Notes: generated by a model from the letters alone, not told the origin. A stretch of 64,000 bases of DNA from Enterobacter genomosp. O (GCF_001022965.1 NZ_LECZ01000024.1:124001-188000); one strand, 5' to 3'. Shown: positions 1 to 10,275, counted from the stretch's first letter. A program made the numbers and translations.

Positions 1-2
1 CC

Positions 3-31
3 GTGGGAGAGGGTCGGGGTGAGGGCATCAG
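3..31 (+). repeat. Intergenic palindromic repeat, copy 1 (partial)
   Basis: These 29 bases are identical to 12934-12962 and differ by two bases from the reverse complement of 15393-15421. The motif is a GGGAGAGGG core followed by a GGGGTGAGGGCATCAG tail. Only the right half of the palindrome is inside the window. It lies just past the end of yehS. Confidence 0.75.
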
Positions 32-49
32 GCCGCCCCCATTCCGCAA

Positions 50-520
50 TCACCCCTTCGGATGATGCACCCGGTGGGTCAGCCCGCGCAGGAAATTACG
101 CAGGAACTGGTCGCCGCACTCGCGGTAATTTTTGTGGTCCGGCGCGCGCATCATAGCGGTCACTTCCGGCACGGATACGCGGTATTTTTGCTCCGTCATA
201 ATCGCCACGATATCGTCCGTTTTCAACGAGAACGCGATGCGCAGCTTTTTCAGCACCGTGTTGTTGTTCACCCGACGCTCCAGCGCCAGCTCTGGCGCTT
301 CCGGATCTTTGCCGCGCTTGTCGTAGATCAGGCCGTTCAGGAAACCCGACAGAATGATGTCAGGGCAGCGAACAAAGCCCTCTTCGTCTTCTTTGGTCAT
401 CCAGGTGTCGAAACCGGCAGACGTGGATTCCATGTCCGACAGCGCAAGAATGCGCACCATGTCGTTATTGTTTGCTTTCAGGGTGTAGCGCAGGCTACGA
501 AGAATATCGTTACTTAGCAT
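50..520 (-). CDS. yehS: YehS, DUF1456 family protein
   Basis: A 156-residue protein of the DUF1456 family, the same length as E. coli YehS. It begins MLSNDILRSLRYTLK and shows the two similar halves typical of the family (roughly residues 1-70 and 85-150, each with a short helix-rich SNDILRSLR / NNNTVLKKLR segment). The start at 520 was chosen because similarity begins there; 19 more upstream codons are open but not conserved. It lies 46 bases downstream of btsR on the same strand, so it may share the btsSR transcript. The biochemical function is unknown; it is probably a soluble cytoplasmic protein. Confidence 0.9.
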   Translation of the reverse strand: MLSNDILRSLRYTLKANNNDMVRILALSDMESTSAGFDTWMTKEDEEGFVRCPDIILSGFLNGLIYDKRGKDPEAPELALERRVNNNTVLKKLRIAFSLKTDDIVAIMTEQKYRVSVPEVTAMMRAPDHKNYRECGDQFLRNFLRGLTHRVHHPKG

Positions 521-566
521 AGAGCCTTCGAATGTCGATGATGCAATGGCGCGCAGTGTACCAGTT

Positions 567-1286
567 TTACAGCCCAATCGCCTCTTTCAAACTCTTCAGG
601 TAGCGGCGGCTGACCGGGACGGTTTGCCCCGCGCGCAGCACCAGCTCGGCCTGGCCGTTATCTTCCAGGCGGATCTCCTTCAGGTGCGCCATATTGACCA
701 GATACTGACGATGACAGCGGATCAGCGGCGTGCGGCTCTCCAGCGTGCGCAGCGTCAGCTCGGTAAACCCTTCGTTCCCTTCCGCGCTGGTGACAAATAC
801 GCCGCTCAGGCGGCTGCTGACAAACGCCACGTCATCCATCTGCAGGAGGTAAATCCGGCTGTGCCCGGTACAGGGAATAAACTTCAGCGGCTGCTGGTTT
901 TCCGGCAGCAGCGTAACGTCCTGTGCGGTTCGCTCCTGGCGCAAGCGGGCGAGCGTTTTTTCCAGACGCTTCTCTTCAATTGGCTTGAGTAAATAGTCAA
1001 ACGCGTGCTCCTCAAAGGCCTTAACGGCATATTCATCAAACGCCGTCAGAAACACGATGTAGGGGCGATGCTCAGGGTCGAGCATGCCGACCATCTCCAG
1101 CCCGCTGATTCGGGGCATCTGAATGTCGAGGAACAGCACGTCCGGGCGCAGCTTGTGAACCGCGCCAATGGCCTCAATGGCGTTCGCGCACTCTCCCACA
1201 ATCTCTATATCAGGCTGCTCCTGCAGCAGAACGCGCAGGTTTTCCCGTGCCAGCGGCTCGTCATCCACAATCAGCACTCTTAACAT
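567..1286 (-). CDS. btsR: BtsR (YehT), LytTR response regulator
   Basis: A 239-residue response regulator. Residues 1-120 form a receiver domain with acidic residues D8-D9 and the phospho-acceptor D54 (in LFLDIQMP). Residues about 137-239 form a LytTR DNA-binding domain, recognisable by [13 protein letters not shown] and by [14 protein letters not shown]. In E. coli BtsR works with the kinase BtsS to switch on the pyruvate transporter gene btsT when pyruvate is present and nutrients are scarce; btsT is not in this window. It overlaps the 3' end of btsS by 7 bases, indicating translational coupling in one operon. Confidence 0.95.
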   Translation of the reverse strand: MLRVLIVDDEPLARENLRVLLQEQPDIEIVGECANAIEAIGAVHKLRPDVLFLDIQMPRISGLEMVGMLDPEHRPYIVFLTAFDEYAVKAFEEHAFDYLLKPIEEKRLEKTLARLRQERTAQDVTLLPENQQPLKFIPCTGHSRIYLLQMDDVAFVSSRLSGVFVTSAEGNEGFTELTLRTLESRTPLIRCHRQYLVNMAHLKEIRLEDNGQAELVLRAGQTVPVSRRYLKSLKEAIGL

Positions 1287-2965
1287 GCGTTTTCCTCCAG
1301 CGGCAGTCGTACGGTAATACGGGTAAATCGGTCTGGCTCACAGGCGACGGTAATGCCGCAGTCATCGCCAAAATGGGCGCGCAGGCGTTTATCCACCAGG
1401 CTCATCCCTAAACCGCCGGAGGCGGAAGGCTGATATAGCCCGGCATTATCTTCAATATCCAGCACCAGATGGTGGTTGAAACGGCTGGCGGCGATGGTTA
1501 TCTCTCCTGTTCCGAGAAGCTGTGACGTGCCGTGTTTAATGGCGTTCTCGACAATAGGCTGCAGGGTAAAGGCCGGAAGATGCTGATACGCCAGCTCGTC
1601 CGGAACGGAAAGCGAGACCTGCAGGCGCGACTGGAAACGCGCCTGCTCAATCTGAAGATACGCATTTACGTGCTCGATCTCATCGGCGAGGGTGACGATC
1701 TCCGACGGCCGCTTCAGGTTTTTGCGGAAAAAGGTCGACAGAAACTGCACCAGCTGCGCGGCCTGATCGCTGTCGCGGCGGATCACCGCTTTGAGCGTGT
1801 TGAGGGCATTAAACAGGAAATGCGGGTTAACCTGGGCATGCAGCAGCTTAATCTCCGACTGCGTCAGCAGCGCTTTCTGCCGTTCATACTGCCCGGCGAG
1901 AATTTGCGCGGACAGCAGCTGGGCGATCCCCTCCCCCAGCGTGCGGTTGATCGAGCTGAACAGACGGTTTTTCGCCTCATACAGCTTGATGGTGCCCATC
2001 ACCCGCTGATTTTCCCCGCGTAGCGGAATCACCAGCGTAGAGCCCAGCTTGCACTGCGGATGCAGCGAACAGCGGTAAGGCACTTCGTTACCGTCGGCAT
2101 ACACCACCTCGCCGGTTTCAATGGCGCGCAGCGTATAGGCTGAAGAGATGGGTTTACCCGGCAGATGGTGATCGTCCCCGGTGCCGGTAAAGGCCAGCAG
2201 CCGCTCGCGGTCGGTTATTGCCACCGCGCCGATGTCCAACTCCTTGTAGAGCACCTGCGCGACCTTCATGCTGTTCTCTTCGTTAAACCCCTGGCGCAGG
2301 ATCCCTTCGGTCGACGCGGCGACCTTCAGCGCCGTGGCGGAAAAGGCCGAGGTGTACTTCTCAAACATGGCGCGCTTGTCGAGCAGAATACGCATAAACA
2401 GCGCCGCGCCCACGGTGTTGGTCACCATCATCGGGGCGGCAATACTGCTGACCAGGTGCAGCGCATCTTCAAACGGACGGGCGATCAGCAGAATGATCGC
2501 CATCTGCGCCATTTCGGCCACAAAGGTGATCGCCCCGGCGGTAATCGGGCTAAAAACTTTATCCGGCCGGCCGCGCTTAATCATGTAGCTGTGCACCAGG
2601 CCGCCGAGCAGCCCTTCCACGATCGTTGAGATCATACAGCTCAGCGCCGTCATCCCGCCCATGGAATAGCGATGCAGCCCTCCGGTTAAGCCGACGAGGC
2701 CACCGACGACGGGACCGCCGAGCAGCCCGCCCATCACCGCGCCTATGGCGCGCGTATTGGCAATAGAGTCTTCGATATGGAGCCCAAAATAGGTCCCCAT
2801 GATGCAGAAAATGGAGAAGGTGACGTAGCAGAGCAGCTTATGCGGCAGACGTACGGTGACCTGCATCAGCGGGATAAACAGGCGCGTTTTACTCATCAGC
2901 CAGGCAATGACAAGAAACACGCACATCTGCTGAAGCAACAGCAGCACCAGATTAAACTCGTACAT
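1280..2965 (-). CDS. btsS: BtsS (YehU), LytS-type pyruvate-sensing histidine kinase
   Basis: A 561-residue inner-membrane kinase, exactly the E. coli length from this start. The N-terminal ~200 residues are a 5TMR-LYT membrane sensor with glycine-rich helices ([18 protein letters not shown], residues 79-96). A GAF-like region follows at about 220-360, then the HisKA_7TM/LytS phospho-acceptor site [13 protein letters not shown] with H382, and an ATPase domain ([16 protein letters not shown]). The family senses extracellular pyruvate and phosphorylates BtsR. The frame stays open for 57 more codons up to 3136, and starting at 3031 would add a hydrophobic segment (GVCYAFLACAVLS), but the 561-residue form matches the known protein. 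Confidence 0.95.
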   Translation of the reverse strand: MYEFNLVLLLLQQMCVFLVIAWLMSKTRLFIPLMQVTVRLPHKLLCYVTFSIFCIMGTYFGLHIEDSIANTRAIGAVMGGLLGGPVVGGLVGLTGGLHRYSMGGMTALSCMISTIVEGLLGGLVHSYMIKRGRPDKVFSPITAGAITFVAEMAQMAIILLIARPFEDALHLVSSIAAPMMVTNTVGAALFMRILLDKRAMFEKYTSAFSATALKVAASTEGILRQGFNEENSMKVAQVLYKELDIGAVAITDRERLLAFTGTGDDHHLPGKPISSAYTLRAIETGEVVYADGNEVPYRCSLHPQCKLGSTLVIPLRGENQRVMGTIKLYEAKNRLFSSINRTLGEGIAQLLSAQILAGQYERQKALLTQSEIKLLHAQVNPHFLFNALNTLKAVIRRDSDQAAQLVQFLSTFFRKNLKRPSEIVTLADEIEHVNAYLQIEQARFQSRLQVSLSVPDELAYQHLPAFTLQPIVENAIKHGTSQLLGTGEITIAASRFNHHLVLDIEDNAGLYQPSASGGLGMSLVDKRLRAHFGDDCGITVACEPDRFTRITVRLPLEENAC

Positions 2966-3182
2966 ACTCAAAACCGCACACGCTAAAAACGCGTAACATA
3001 CACCGATGCGGCTCAACTTTCTTTGAAGCATCCCAAAAAAGCGCAAAATCGTGTCCGTTATCACACCTTTTTCAGAACATCGCATACGCTTCGCATTATT
3101 TGTGCAAAAAACAATCAATTCTTCCTGGTTCAGCAAAGTGGGTCTACAGTTAAGCTGGGGACGCGTAAGCCAGGGGGCGAAT

Positions 3183-3923
3183 ATGGCGCTTTACACGATA
3201 GGTGAAGTGGCACTCCTTTGTGATATCAATCCCGTTACCCTACGGGCGTGGCAGCGACGGTACGGATTGCTTAAACCGCAGAGAACGGACGGCGGGCATC
3301 GCCTGTTTAACGATGCCGATATCGACCGGATCCGCGAGATCAAAAGCTGGATCGACAACGGGGTGCAGGTCGGTAAAGTAAAGTCCCTGCTCAGCCACGA
3401 CGACCCTGACACGCAGCACCGCTGGCGCGAACAGCAGGAAACCCTGCTGCGGCTCCTGCAGGCGGGCAACCTGCAGCGTCTGCGCGCATGGATAAAAGAG
3501 CAGGGCCGCGAGTATCCGGCACAGACCCTGATCAGCCATCTTTTTATTCCGCTCCGTCGACGCCTGCAGTGCCAGCAGTCCACCCTTCAGGCGCTGCTCA
3601 GCCTGCTCGACGGGGTGCTGATCAACTATATAGCCGTCTGCCTTGCCTCGGCAAAGAACAAGGCCGGAAAAGATGCGCTGGTGGTCGGCTGGAACGTGCA
3701 CGATACCACCCGCCTGTGGCTGGAAGCGTGGATCGCGACCCAAAAAGGCTGGCGCGTGGATGTCCTGGCACACTCCCTGGCGCAGCTTAAGCCCGAATTT
3801 TTCGACGGCCAGACCCTGCTGGTTTGGTGTGGCGAAGTGCCGTCCGCCTCGCAGCAGCTGCTGCTGACGCAATGGCGAGAAAATGGTTATCCGGTTTATT
3901 CCCTTGGCCCGGATGAGCCATAA
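3183..3923 (+). CDS. mlrA: MlrA, MerR-like regulator of curli/biofilm genes
   Basis: A 246-residue transcription regulator. The N-terminus (MALYTIGEVALLCDINPVTLRAWQRRYG) is a MerR-type winged helix; RTDGGHRLFNDADIDRI is the wing and second helix. The rest resembles a degenerate B12-binding fold, as in E. coli MlrA (243 residues). In E. coli, MlrA activates csgD within the sigma-S and cyclic-di-GMP network that controls curli and cellulose. The start was set at 3183, where similarity starts; the frame is open back to 3051 but those codons are not conserved. It is divergent from btsS across a 217-base intergenic region. Confidence 0.93.
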   Translation: MALYTIGEVALLCDINPVTLRAWQRRYGLLKPQRTDGGHRLFNDADIDRIREIKSWIDNGVQVGKVKSLLSHDDPDTQHRWREQQETLLRLLQAGNLQRLRAWIKEQGREYPAQTLISHLFIPLRRRLQCQQSTLQALLSLLDGVLINYIAVCLASAKNKAGKDALVVGWNVHDTTRLWLEAWIATQKGWRVDVLAHSLAQLKPEFFDGQTLLVWCGEVPSASQQLLLTQWRENGYPVYSLGPDEP

Positions 3924-3960
3924 CGGCATTTAATGGTTCATTAACACCTGCGCTTCACCG

Positions 3961-3966
3961 TATAAT
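3961..3966 (+). promoter_or_regulatory. Probable -10 box for yohO
   Basis: A consensus TATAAT lies 24 bases before the first yohO ATG. No good -35 hexamer is visible at the right distance (TTCATT at about 3937 is the nearest). Confidence 0.5.
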
Positions 3967-3989
3967 TGCTCCGTTAACAACAGGAGCAC

Positions 3990-4106
3990 ATGATGAAGGC
4001 AACCAAACTGGCCATTATTACCCTTTTTGTCCTGATGGCCGTGAGCGGTATCGGCGGCGTGATGCTGGCAGGATACTCGTTTATTGTTCGCGGCGGTGTC
4101 GGCTGA
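3990..4106 (+). CDS. yohO: YohO, small single-pass membrane protein
   Basis: A small gene encoding about 38 residues: [10 protein letters not shown], then a hydrophobic helix, ending [16 protein letters not shown]. coli YohO (35 residues) has the same [11 protein letters not shown] core, and the position after mlrA is conserved. Two ATGs occur back to back at 3990 and 3993. The AGGAG at 3983-3987 favours 3993, which gives 37 residues. The last 26 bases overlap the 3' end of yehW on the opposite strand. Its function is unknown; it is expected in the inner membrane. Confidence 0.85.
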   Translation: MMKATKLAIITLFVLMAVSGIGGVMLAGYSFIVRGGVG

Positions 4107-4818
4107 GGTACTGTGCCAGCCGCTCAAAAACGCGATCGACGACGATAGCCGCCAGCGCGACCAGAACCGCTCCCTGCACGATGTAAGCCGTATTAAACCC
4201 GCTCAGGCCGATAATAATCGGCGTTCCCAGAGTACTGGCGCCGACCGTAGACGCAATGGTCGCCGTCCCGATGTTAATAATGACCGACGTGCGGATCCCG
4301 GCAATGATGACCGGTGCCGCAAGCGGCAGTTCAACCTTGCGCAGCCGCTGGCCGCGACTCATCCCCATCCCTTCTGCCACGCTCAGCACTGACGCCGGTA
4401 CCGCCGCGAGGCCCGCCAGCGTGCCCTGCAGCACCGGCAATACGCCGTACAGAATCAGCGCAATAATGGCGGGCTGCTGGCCAAAGCCCATCACCGGAAC
4501 CGCTATCGCCAGCACCGCCACCGGCGGAAACGTCTGTCCAATGGCCGCAATCGTCTCTACCAGCGGACGAAACTCCCGGCCCGCAGGCCGCGTGACCGCG
4601 ATGCCAGCGCCTGTACCCAGCACAACCGCAATGGCGCTTGAGAGCGCCACCAGCCAGAGATGCGCCAGGGCGAGATTAACAAAGCTCTCCTGCTGATATA
4701 CCGGCCGCGGCAGCCCGGGAAAAAGGGCGTTAAACAGCGGCGCGCTGTGCGGCATCAGAACCAGTAAGGCAACAAAGAGCGCTACCAGCCAGAGGAGCGG
4801 ATCACGCAGCGCCTTCAC
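4081..4818 (-). CDS. yehW: YehW, permease of the OsmF-type ABC importer
   Basis: A 245-residue inner-membrane permease of the glycine-betaine/choline ABC family (E. coli YehW has 243). Several hydrophobic helices are visible, and a conserved EAA loop lies at about residues 149-168 ([20 protein letters not shown]), where the ATPase YehX docks. It is the last gene of osmF-yehY-yehX-yehW. Its start overlaps the end of yehX by 17 bases, and its end overlaps yohO tail to tail. E. coli YehZYXW is a sigma-S- and osmolarity-induced, low-affinity betaine system. Confidence 0.94.
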   Translation of the reverse strand: MKALRDPLLWLVALFVALLVLMPHSAPLFNALFPGLPRPVYQQESFVNLALAHLWLVALSSAIAVVLGTGAGIAVTRPAGREFRPLVETIAAIGQTFPPVAVLAIAVPVMGFGQQPAIIALILYGVLPVLQGTLAGLAAVPASVLSVAEGMGMSRGQRLRKVELPLAAPVIIAGIRTSVIINIGTATIASTVGASTLGTPIIIGLSGFNTAYIVQGAVLVALAAIVVDRVFERLAQYLSRHRREQ

Positions 4819-5752
4819 GCGTCACCTCCCCTGCCAGCAGGTCGCGAAAGTGTAAGGTTCCGCACGGCGCCCCGCGGGCGTCCGAAACGGGCAATACCTC
4901 GCACTGGCGCGCGACGAACGCGGAGAGGGCATCCCGCAGGCTCATCTGCTCCTGCAACGGTTCGCCGCTCGCCGGCACCTCTTCGCGACGCATATAGTCG
5001 CTGACCGTCCGCAGGGAGAGAAGCCTGACGCCCAGCTCGCTGCGGCCAAAAAACTCGCGCACAAAGTCGTTCTTCGGCCATGTTAATAGCTCAAGCGGCG
5101 AGCCCTGCTGCACCACCTCGCCGTGATCCATCAGCACCAGATGGTCGGCCAGGCGCAGGGCTTCATCAATATCGTGCGTCACGAGAACGATCGTGCGTCC
5201 GAGAATGCGGTGAATGCGGGTCATCTCCGCCTGCAGCGCTCCGCGCGTCACCGGATCCAGCGCGCCGAAGGGTTCATCCATCAGCAGTACCTGCGGATTG
5301 GCCGCCAGCGCGCGCGCCACGCCCACGCGCTGCTGCTGCCCTCCGGAAAGCTGGTGCGGATAGCGGTCTCGCAGCGCGGGCTCGAGCCCCAGCAGAGACA
5401 TCAGCTCATCAACGCGGTCAGCGATTTTAGCCCGCGACCATTTCTCCAGCTGCAGCACGGTGGCAATATTCTGCGCCACCGTCCAGTGGGGAAACAGGCC
5501 GATAGACTGAATGGCATACCCCATCCGACGGCGCAGCTCCAGCACCGGCAGGCTGCGGATCTCCTCTCCGGCAAAGCGGATCACCCCGCTGTCGTGCTCA
5601 ACCAGCCGGTTGATCATCTTCAGCGTGGTGGATTTTCCCGACCCGGAGGTGCCAATCAGCACGGAAAACGCGCCTTCGGCAAAGTTCAGGTTCAGATGGC
5701 TCGCCGCCGGACGGCCGGCAAAGGTTTTACTGACATCATGAAATTCAATCAT
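4802..5752 (-). CDS. yehX: YehX, ATPase of the OsmF-type ABC importer
   Basis: A 316-residue ABC ATPase. The Walker A motif GTSGSGKST is at residues 34-42, the signature LSGGQQQR at 135-142, the Walker B LLMDEP at 156-161, and the switch histidine in LVTHD. The C-terminal ~70 residues form a CBS-type regulatory region ([18 protein letters not shown]). The start was placed at 5752 ([11 protein letters not shown]); 22 further upstream codons would run into yehY and are not conserved. The reading frame overlaps yehY by 8 bases and yehW by 17, so the four genes are tightly coupled. Confidence 0.94.
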   Translation of the reverse strand: MIEFHDVSKTFAGRPAASHLNLNFAEGAFSVLIGTSGSGKSTTLKMINRLVEHDSGVIRFAGEEIRSLPVLELRRRMGYAIQSIGLFPHWTVAQNIATVLQLEKWSRAKIADRVDELMSLLGLEPALRDRYPHQLSGGQQQRVGVARALAANPQVLLMDEPFGALDPVTRGALQAEMTRIHRILGRTIVLVTHDIDEALRLADHLVLMDHGEVVQQGSPLELLTWPKNDFVREFFGRSELGVRLLSLRTVSDYMRREEVPASGEPLQEQMSLRDALSAFVARQCEVLPVSDARGAPCGTLHFRDLLAGEVTREGAA

Positions 5753-6902
5753 TGGCTCTTCTCCTGAGCAGCGCGAGCCATAAGGCAAACAGCGCGTCGA
5801 CGACAACCGCCAGCGCAATCGTGGGAACCACGCCCAATAACACCAGATCCAGGGCGCTGCTCAGCAGTCCCTGGAACACCAGCGCGCCAAAGCCACCCGC
5901 GCCAATCAGCGCCGCAATCACCGCCATGCCGACGGTTTGTACCGCCACCACCCTTAGGCTTCGCAGCAGCAGGGGCAGCGCCAGCGGCAGCTGAATCTTC
6001 CAGAAACACTGCCGCGCGCTCATTCCCATCGCATGGGCGCTTTCCAGCACATCCGGCGCGACCTGGCTTAAGCCCGCGACCACGCCGCGCACCAGCGGCA
6101 ACAGCGCGTACAGCACCAGCGCGATCAGGGCGGGCGTTAACCCCGTTCCGGCTATTCCAAGCGTTCCCAGCACCGGAAACGATTTCACCAGCCCGGCCAG
6201 AGGCGCAATCAGCAGACCAAACAGCGCGACGGAGGGAATGGTCTGGATAACGTTGAGCACGGCAAAGACCCCGCCCTGACGTGAAGGATGGCGATAGCAC
6301 CACATGCCCAGGGGTATCCCGAGCAGAAGCGCCGGAAAGAGCGTGCCGAAGAGAATCGTCAGATGCTGCGCCAGGGCGTCATCAAACACCTCCTGACGGT
6401 TGGCGTACTCTTTTAACAGCGAAAGATTGTTCAGCTCACCGCTGAACAGCAGGAATAATGGAATACACCATATCTGAGCGTTGAGCACCCAGCGCCAGAC
6501 GGCGCTGGAGATGAGTCGACGAATGGCATCGCTGCAGGCCAGCAGACATAGCGCCAGCCACAGCCAGAGGCCGCTGCCCACCGTGGTTCTCGCCAGCGGG
6601 CTTTCCGCCGACGCCATATGCGTTGCCGCCTGCCCGGCGCCCCAGAAGAGGATGATAAACAGCCCTTCAGCGAGGAGCAGCGTCAGCCACTGCGCCGTGC
6701 GCCCTTGCCAGAGCGATAGCGCAACCCACGCGCCCAGCGCCGCCGCCAGCCACCACGGCGTGAACGCCCACACTTCCCAGAGATAGCGCCCTTCCCCTGA
6801 CATCAGGCGGTTAGGGGCAACATTCACAAACGGCAGCGCGACTGCCGCAATGGCCACGCAGGCCAACAGCAGCAGTACGCGGTTATGACATTTTATTGGC
6901 AC
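5745..6902 (-). CDS. yehY: YehY, permease of the OsmF-type ABC importer
   Basis: A 385-residue membrane permease, the same length as E. coli YehY. It has an N-terminal extension with about four extra hydrophobic helices (residues 8-155), which the partner permease YehW lacks. The core transporter domain starts near residue 180, with an EAA loop at 287-306 ([20 protein letters not shown]). It follows osmF after 12 bases and overlaps yehX, so it lies inside the operon. It is predicted to form a heterodimeric channel with YehW in the inner membrane. Confidence 0.94.
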   Translation of the reverse strand: MPIKCHNRVLLLLACVAIAAVALPFVNVAPNRLMSGEGRYLWEVWAFTPWWLAAALGAWVALSLWQGRTAQWLTLLLAEGLFIILFWGAGQAATHMASAESPLARTTVGSGLWLWLALCLLACSDAIRRLISSAVWRWVLNAQIWCIPLFLLFSGELNNLSLLKEYANRQEVFDDALAQHLTILFGTLFPALLLGIPLGMWCYRHPSRQGGVFAVLNVIQTIPSVALFGLLIAPLAGLVKSFPVLGTLGIAGTGLTPALIALVLYALLPLVRGVVAGLSQVAPDVLESAHAMGMSARQCFWKIQLPLALPLLLRSLRVVAVQTVGMAVIAALIGAGGFGALVFQGLLSSALDLVLLGVVPTIALAVVVDALFALWLALLRRRAND

Positions 6903-6914
6903 AGCCCTTTCCCG

Positions 6915-7832
6915 TTACTTCACAAGCCCTTGTTGTTTCAGGAAGTCGGCGGCCACTTTTTTGGCATCCAGCCCCTCGACGGCAATGCTGGCATTCAGCT
7001 GCTGCAGCGTTTTTTCATCCAGCTTCTCGAAGACCGGCTTAAGCCAGTCGGCAATCTCCGGATACGCTTTCAGCACCGCCTCACGCACGACCGGGGTCGG
7101 AGCGTAAATCGGCTGTACGCCCTTCGGATCGGTCAGGGTTTGCAGGCCAAGCGCCGCCACCGGGCCGTCGGTACCGTAGGCCATGGCCGCGTTAACGCCA
7201 GAGGTTTGCTGCGCCGCCGCCTTGATGGTTACCGCGGTATCCCCGCCCGCCAGAGAGAGCAGCTGCGGCTGGTCGAGCTTGAAGCCGTAGGCTTTTTCAA
7301 ACGCGGGCAGCGCGTCAGGACGCTCGATAAACTCCGCGGACGCCGCAAGCTTAAAGTCGCCCTTCTCTTTCAGATAGCGGCTGAGATCCGCAAGCGAGGT
7401 CAGCTTACCTTTCTCCGCCACGTCCTTGCGCACCGCAATAGTCCAGGTATTGTTGGCCGGGGCCGGAGTCAGCCAGACCAGCTTGTTCTGTTCCGCGTCG
7501 AGTTTTTTGACTTTCTCATACCCGGCGTTGGCGTTTTTCCAGGCCGGATCGTTTTCATCTTTGAAGAAGAATGCGCCGTTGCCGGTGTATTCCGGGTAGA
7601 TATCCAGCTCGCCGGAGGTAATCGCGCCGCGTACGACGGGCGTGGTGCCGAGCTGGACTTTATTGACGGTTTTCACGCCGTGGCTCTCCAGCACCTGCAA
7701 AATAATATTGCCGAGCAGCGCGCCTTCGGTATCAATCTTTGAGCCCACTTTTACCGGCTCCGCCGCCTGTAGCGGCAGGCTCAGCGCCGCCAGCAGCACC
7801 GCCGATCCCAACATCCCCTTTGCAATCGTCAT
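6915..7832 (-). CDS. osmF: OsmF (YehZ), periplasmic solute-binding protein
   Basis: A 305-residue periplasmic binding protein of the betaine-binding (OpuAC) family. The signal peptide is residues 1-23 (hydrophobic LGSAVLLAALSLPLQA, cleavage before AEPVKVG). The mature protein opens with VGSKIDTEGALLGNIILQVLE, typical of osmoprotectant binders. It is the first gene of the osmF-yehYXW operon; a GAGG ribosome binding site lies 8 bases before the ATG. In E. coli this operon is under sigma-S. The minus strand at about 7881-7890 reads CTACGCTT, close to the sigma-S -10 consensus, but this is weak evidence. Confidence 0.94.
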   Translation of the reverse strand: MTIAKGMLGSAVLLAALSLPLQAAEPVKVGSKIDTEGALLGNIILQVLESHGVKTVNKVQLGTTPVVRGAITSGELDIYPEYTGNGAFFFKDENDPAWKNANAGYEKVKKLDAEQNKLVWLTPAPANNTWTIAVRKDVAEKGKLTSLADLSRYLKEKGDFKLAASAEFIERPDALPAFEKAYGFKLDQPQLLSLAGGDTAVTIKAAAQQTSGVNAAMAYGTDGPVAALGLQTLTDPKGVQPIYAPTPVVREAVLKAYPEIADWLKPVFEKLDEKTLQQLNASIAVEGLDAKKVAADFLKQQGLVK

Positions 7833-7939
7833 TCTACTATCCTCATTTTTTTGCTGCCTTTTTCAGAGGCTTGAGAGAAAAGCGTAGCTTAAAACGGCGG
7901 GATTAACCGTCAAAATGCCTTTTTAGCATAAGGTAAGAC

Positions 7940-7963
7940 GCCTCCCCGCAGGACGGGGGAGGC
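7940..7963 (-). terminator. Stem-loop after bglX
   Basis: GCCTCCCC pairs with GGGGAGGC around a short loop, 14 bases past the bglX stop. The U-tract on the minus strand is weak (GTCTTACC), so it may terminate poorly or stabilise the 3' end. Confidence 0.55.
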
Positions 7964-7977
7964 AAAGGAAGGAAAGG

Positions 7978-10275
7978 TTACAGCAGCTCGAACTCGCCTT
8001 TATTCACGCGGGCGGAATCCACGCCGATAAAGACGTTAAACTTGCCCGGTTCCGCATCGTATTTCATCTGCTGGTTCCAGAACTTCAGCGCATCCACGTC
8101 AATCGGGAAGCTGATGGTTTTGGTTTCGCCAGGTTTCAGAGTGACTTTCTCAAAGCCGCGCAGCTGTTTCACCGGACGGCTCATGGAGGCCGTTACGTCC
8201 TGAACGTACATCTGGATAACCGTCGCCCCTTCGCGCTTGCCGGTGTTAGTCACCTCAACGCTGGCGGTGACGTTACCGTCACGCTTCAGGGTCGGTGCGG
8301 ACATTTTCACGTCGGAGACCTTGAAGGTGGTGTAGCTCAGGCCGTAACCAAACGGATACAGCGGGCCGTTGGCTTCGTCGAAGTAGCGCGAGGTGTACTT
8401 GTTCGGCTTGTCGGCGTTGTACGGGCGACCGGTGTTCAGGTGGCTGTAGTAAACCGGGATCTGCCCGACGGAGCGCGGGAAGGACATCGGCAGCTTGCCG
8501 GACGGGTTGTAATCACCAAACAGCACGTCGGCGATGGCGTTACCGCCTTCGGTACCGGCGAACCAGGTTTCCAGAATGGCATCAGCCTGCTGATCTTCTT
8601 TCACAAGCGCCAGCGGACGACCGTTCATCAGCACCAGCACCAGCGGCTTGCCGGTGGCTTTCAGGGCGGCGATCAGATCGCGCTGGCTCTGCGGGATCGT
8701 GATATCGGTACGGCTGGAGGCTTCGTGCGCCATCCCCTGCGCTTCGCCCACGACCGCGACAACGACGTCAGACTGCTTCGCGGTATTCACCGCCTCGTCG
8801 ATCATCTCCTTCGGCGTGCGCGGATCGACCTTCACCGCTTCCTCGTACTGGTTGAGGAAGGTGACGATGTCTTTATCGTTGGTAACGTTCGCCCCTTTGG
8901 CGTACACCACCTTCGCGTTATCACCCACGGCACTTTTAATACCGGTCAGCACGGTCACCGACTGGTCGGCCACGCCTGCGGCAGACCAGCTGCCCATCAC
9001 GTCGCGCTTGCTGTCGGCCAGCGGGCCCACCACGGCAATGGTGCCAGATTTTTTCAGCGGCAACGTGTCGAGGCGGTTTTTCAGCAGCACCAGGCTTTCG
9101 CGCGCCACGTCACGCGCCTCTTTGCGGTGCAGACGGCTTTCGGCGTTGGTGTCCGCCGGGTCAGAATCCTTCGGACCCAGGTGGCTGTATGGATCGTTAA
9201 ACAGCCCCATGTCGTATTTCACGTTCAGCACGTGGCGCGCGGCATCGTCCAGCTCCGCCATCGTGACCTTGCCGCTCTTCACCAGCCCCGGCAGGTATTT
9301 GCTGTAGTACTCGTCGCTCATGCTCATGTTGATGCCGGACTTGAGCGCCACGCGCACCGCGTCTTCCGGGTCGGAGGCCGTGCCGTGTTTGATCAGCTCT
9401 TTAATCGCCCCGTGGTCAGAAACGGTAATGCCCTTGAAGCCCCACTGGTCGCGCAGCACGTCTTTCAGCAGCCAGGAGTCAGACGTCGCAGGCGTGCCGT
9501 TCAGCGAGTTCAGCGCCACCATCACCGCGCCGCTGCCCGCATCCAGCCCAGCCTTGTAGGGCGGCATGTAGTCGTTGAACAGGCGCTGCGGGCTCATGTC
9601 GACGGTGTTGTACTCTTTCCCGCCCTCCACTGCGCCATAGGCGGCGAAGTGCTTAACGCTGGTCATCACCGAGTAGCGGTCTGCCGGGCTTTTGCCCTGC
9701 ATCGCTTCCACCATGGTTTTGCCCATCGTGGAGGTTAAATACGTATCTTCACCAAAGCCTTCCGAGCCGCGGCCCCAGCGCGGATCGCGCGAGACGTCCA
9801 CCATTGGCGCCCAGGTCATGTTCAGGCCGTCGTCCGCCGCTTCATAGGCGGACACGCGCCCGACGGTTTTCACCGCGTCGAGGTTAAAGGAGGAGGCTAA
9901 GCCGAGACTAATCGGGAAAACGGTACGCTGGCCGTGCACCACGTCATAGGCGAAGAACAGAGGAATTTTCAGGCGGCTGAGATCCATCACCTGATCCTGC
10001 ATCTTGCGGATATCCTGGCGAGTGACGGTATTAAAGATGGCGCCCACCTGCCCGTCTTTGATCATCTCGCGGATGGCCTCTTTCGGGTTATCCGGGCCGA
10101 CGCTGATAAGACGCAGCTGGCCGATCTTCTCATCGACCGTCATTTTCTTGAGCAATTCCGTGACAAACGCGTCCCGCGCTTCAGGCGTGAGCGGGTGATT
10201 GCCAAACAAATCCTCTGCCAGCGCAGGTTGCAGCGCCAGGCTGACGGCGACACCTACAGAACATAGCCATTTCAT
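7978..10275 (-). CDS. bglX: BglX, periplasmic beta-glucosidase (GH3)
   Basis: A 765-residue glycoside hydrolase of family GH3. The signal peptide is residues 1-20 (cleavage LALQPALA-EDLFG). The N-terminal barrel carries the nucleophile D287 in GITVSDHGA, together with the substrate-binding KHFAAYG at about 208-214. The C-terminal (alpha/beta)6 domain and a fibronectin-III-like domain (VEVTNTGKREG... MYVQD) follow. It cleaves terminal beta-D-glucosyl residues in the periplasm. The length equals E. coli BglX. It stands alone and is divergent from dld; the bglFB operon is 9 kb away, so the organism has both extracytoplasmic and PTS routes for beta-glucosides. Confidence 0.95.
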   Translation of the reverse strand: MKWLCSVGVAVSLALQPALAEDLFGNHPLTPEARDAFVTELLKKMTVDEKIGQLRLISVGPDNPKEAIREMIKDGQVGAIFNTVTRQDIRKMQDQVMDLSRLKIPLFFAYDVVHGQRTVFPISLGLASSFNLDAVKTVGRVSAYEAADDGLNMTWAPMVDVSRDPRWGRGSEGFGEDTYLTSTMGKTMVEAMQGKSPADRYSVMTSVKHFAAYGAVEGGKEYNTVDMSPQRLFNDYMPPYKAGLDAGSGAVMVALNSLNGTPATSDSWLLKDVLRDQWGFKGITVSDHGAIKELIKHGTASDPEDAVRVALKSGINMSMSDEYYSKYLPGLVKSGKVTMAELDDAARHVLNVKYDMGLFNDPYSHLGPKDSDPADTNAESRLHRKEARDVARESLVLLKNRLDTLPLKKSGTIAVVGPLADSKRDVMGSWSAAGVADQSVTVLTGIKSAVGDNAKVVYAKGANVTNDKDIVTFLNQYEEAVKVDPRTPKEMIDEAVNTAKQSDVVVAVVGEAQGMAHEASSRTDITIPQSQRDLIAALKATGKPLVLVLMNGRPLALVKEDQQADAILETWFAGTEGGNAIADVLFGDYNPSGKLPMSFPRSVGQIPVYYSHLNTGRPYNADKPNKYTSRYFDEANGPLYPFGYGLSYTTFKVSDVKMSAPTLKRDGNVTASVEVTNTGKREGATVIQMYVQDVTASMSRPVKQLRGFEKVTLKPGETKTISFPIDVDALKFWNQQMKYDAEPGKFNVFIGVDSARVNKGEFELL

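Noticed and set aside
8440-9738. A 432-codon open frame antisense to bglX
   Set aside because: It lies wholly within bglX and has the arginine-, histidine- and valine-rich composition of a frame shadow.
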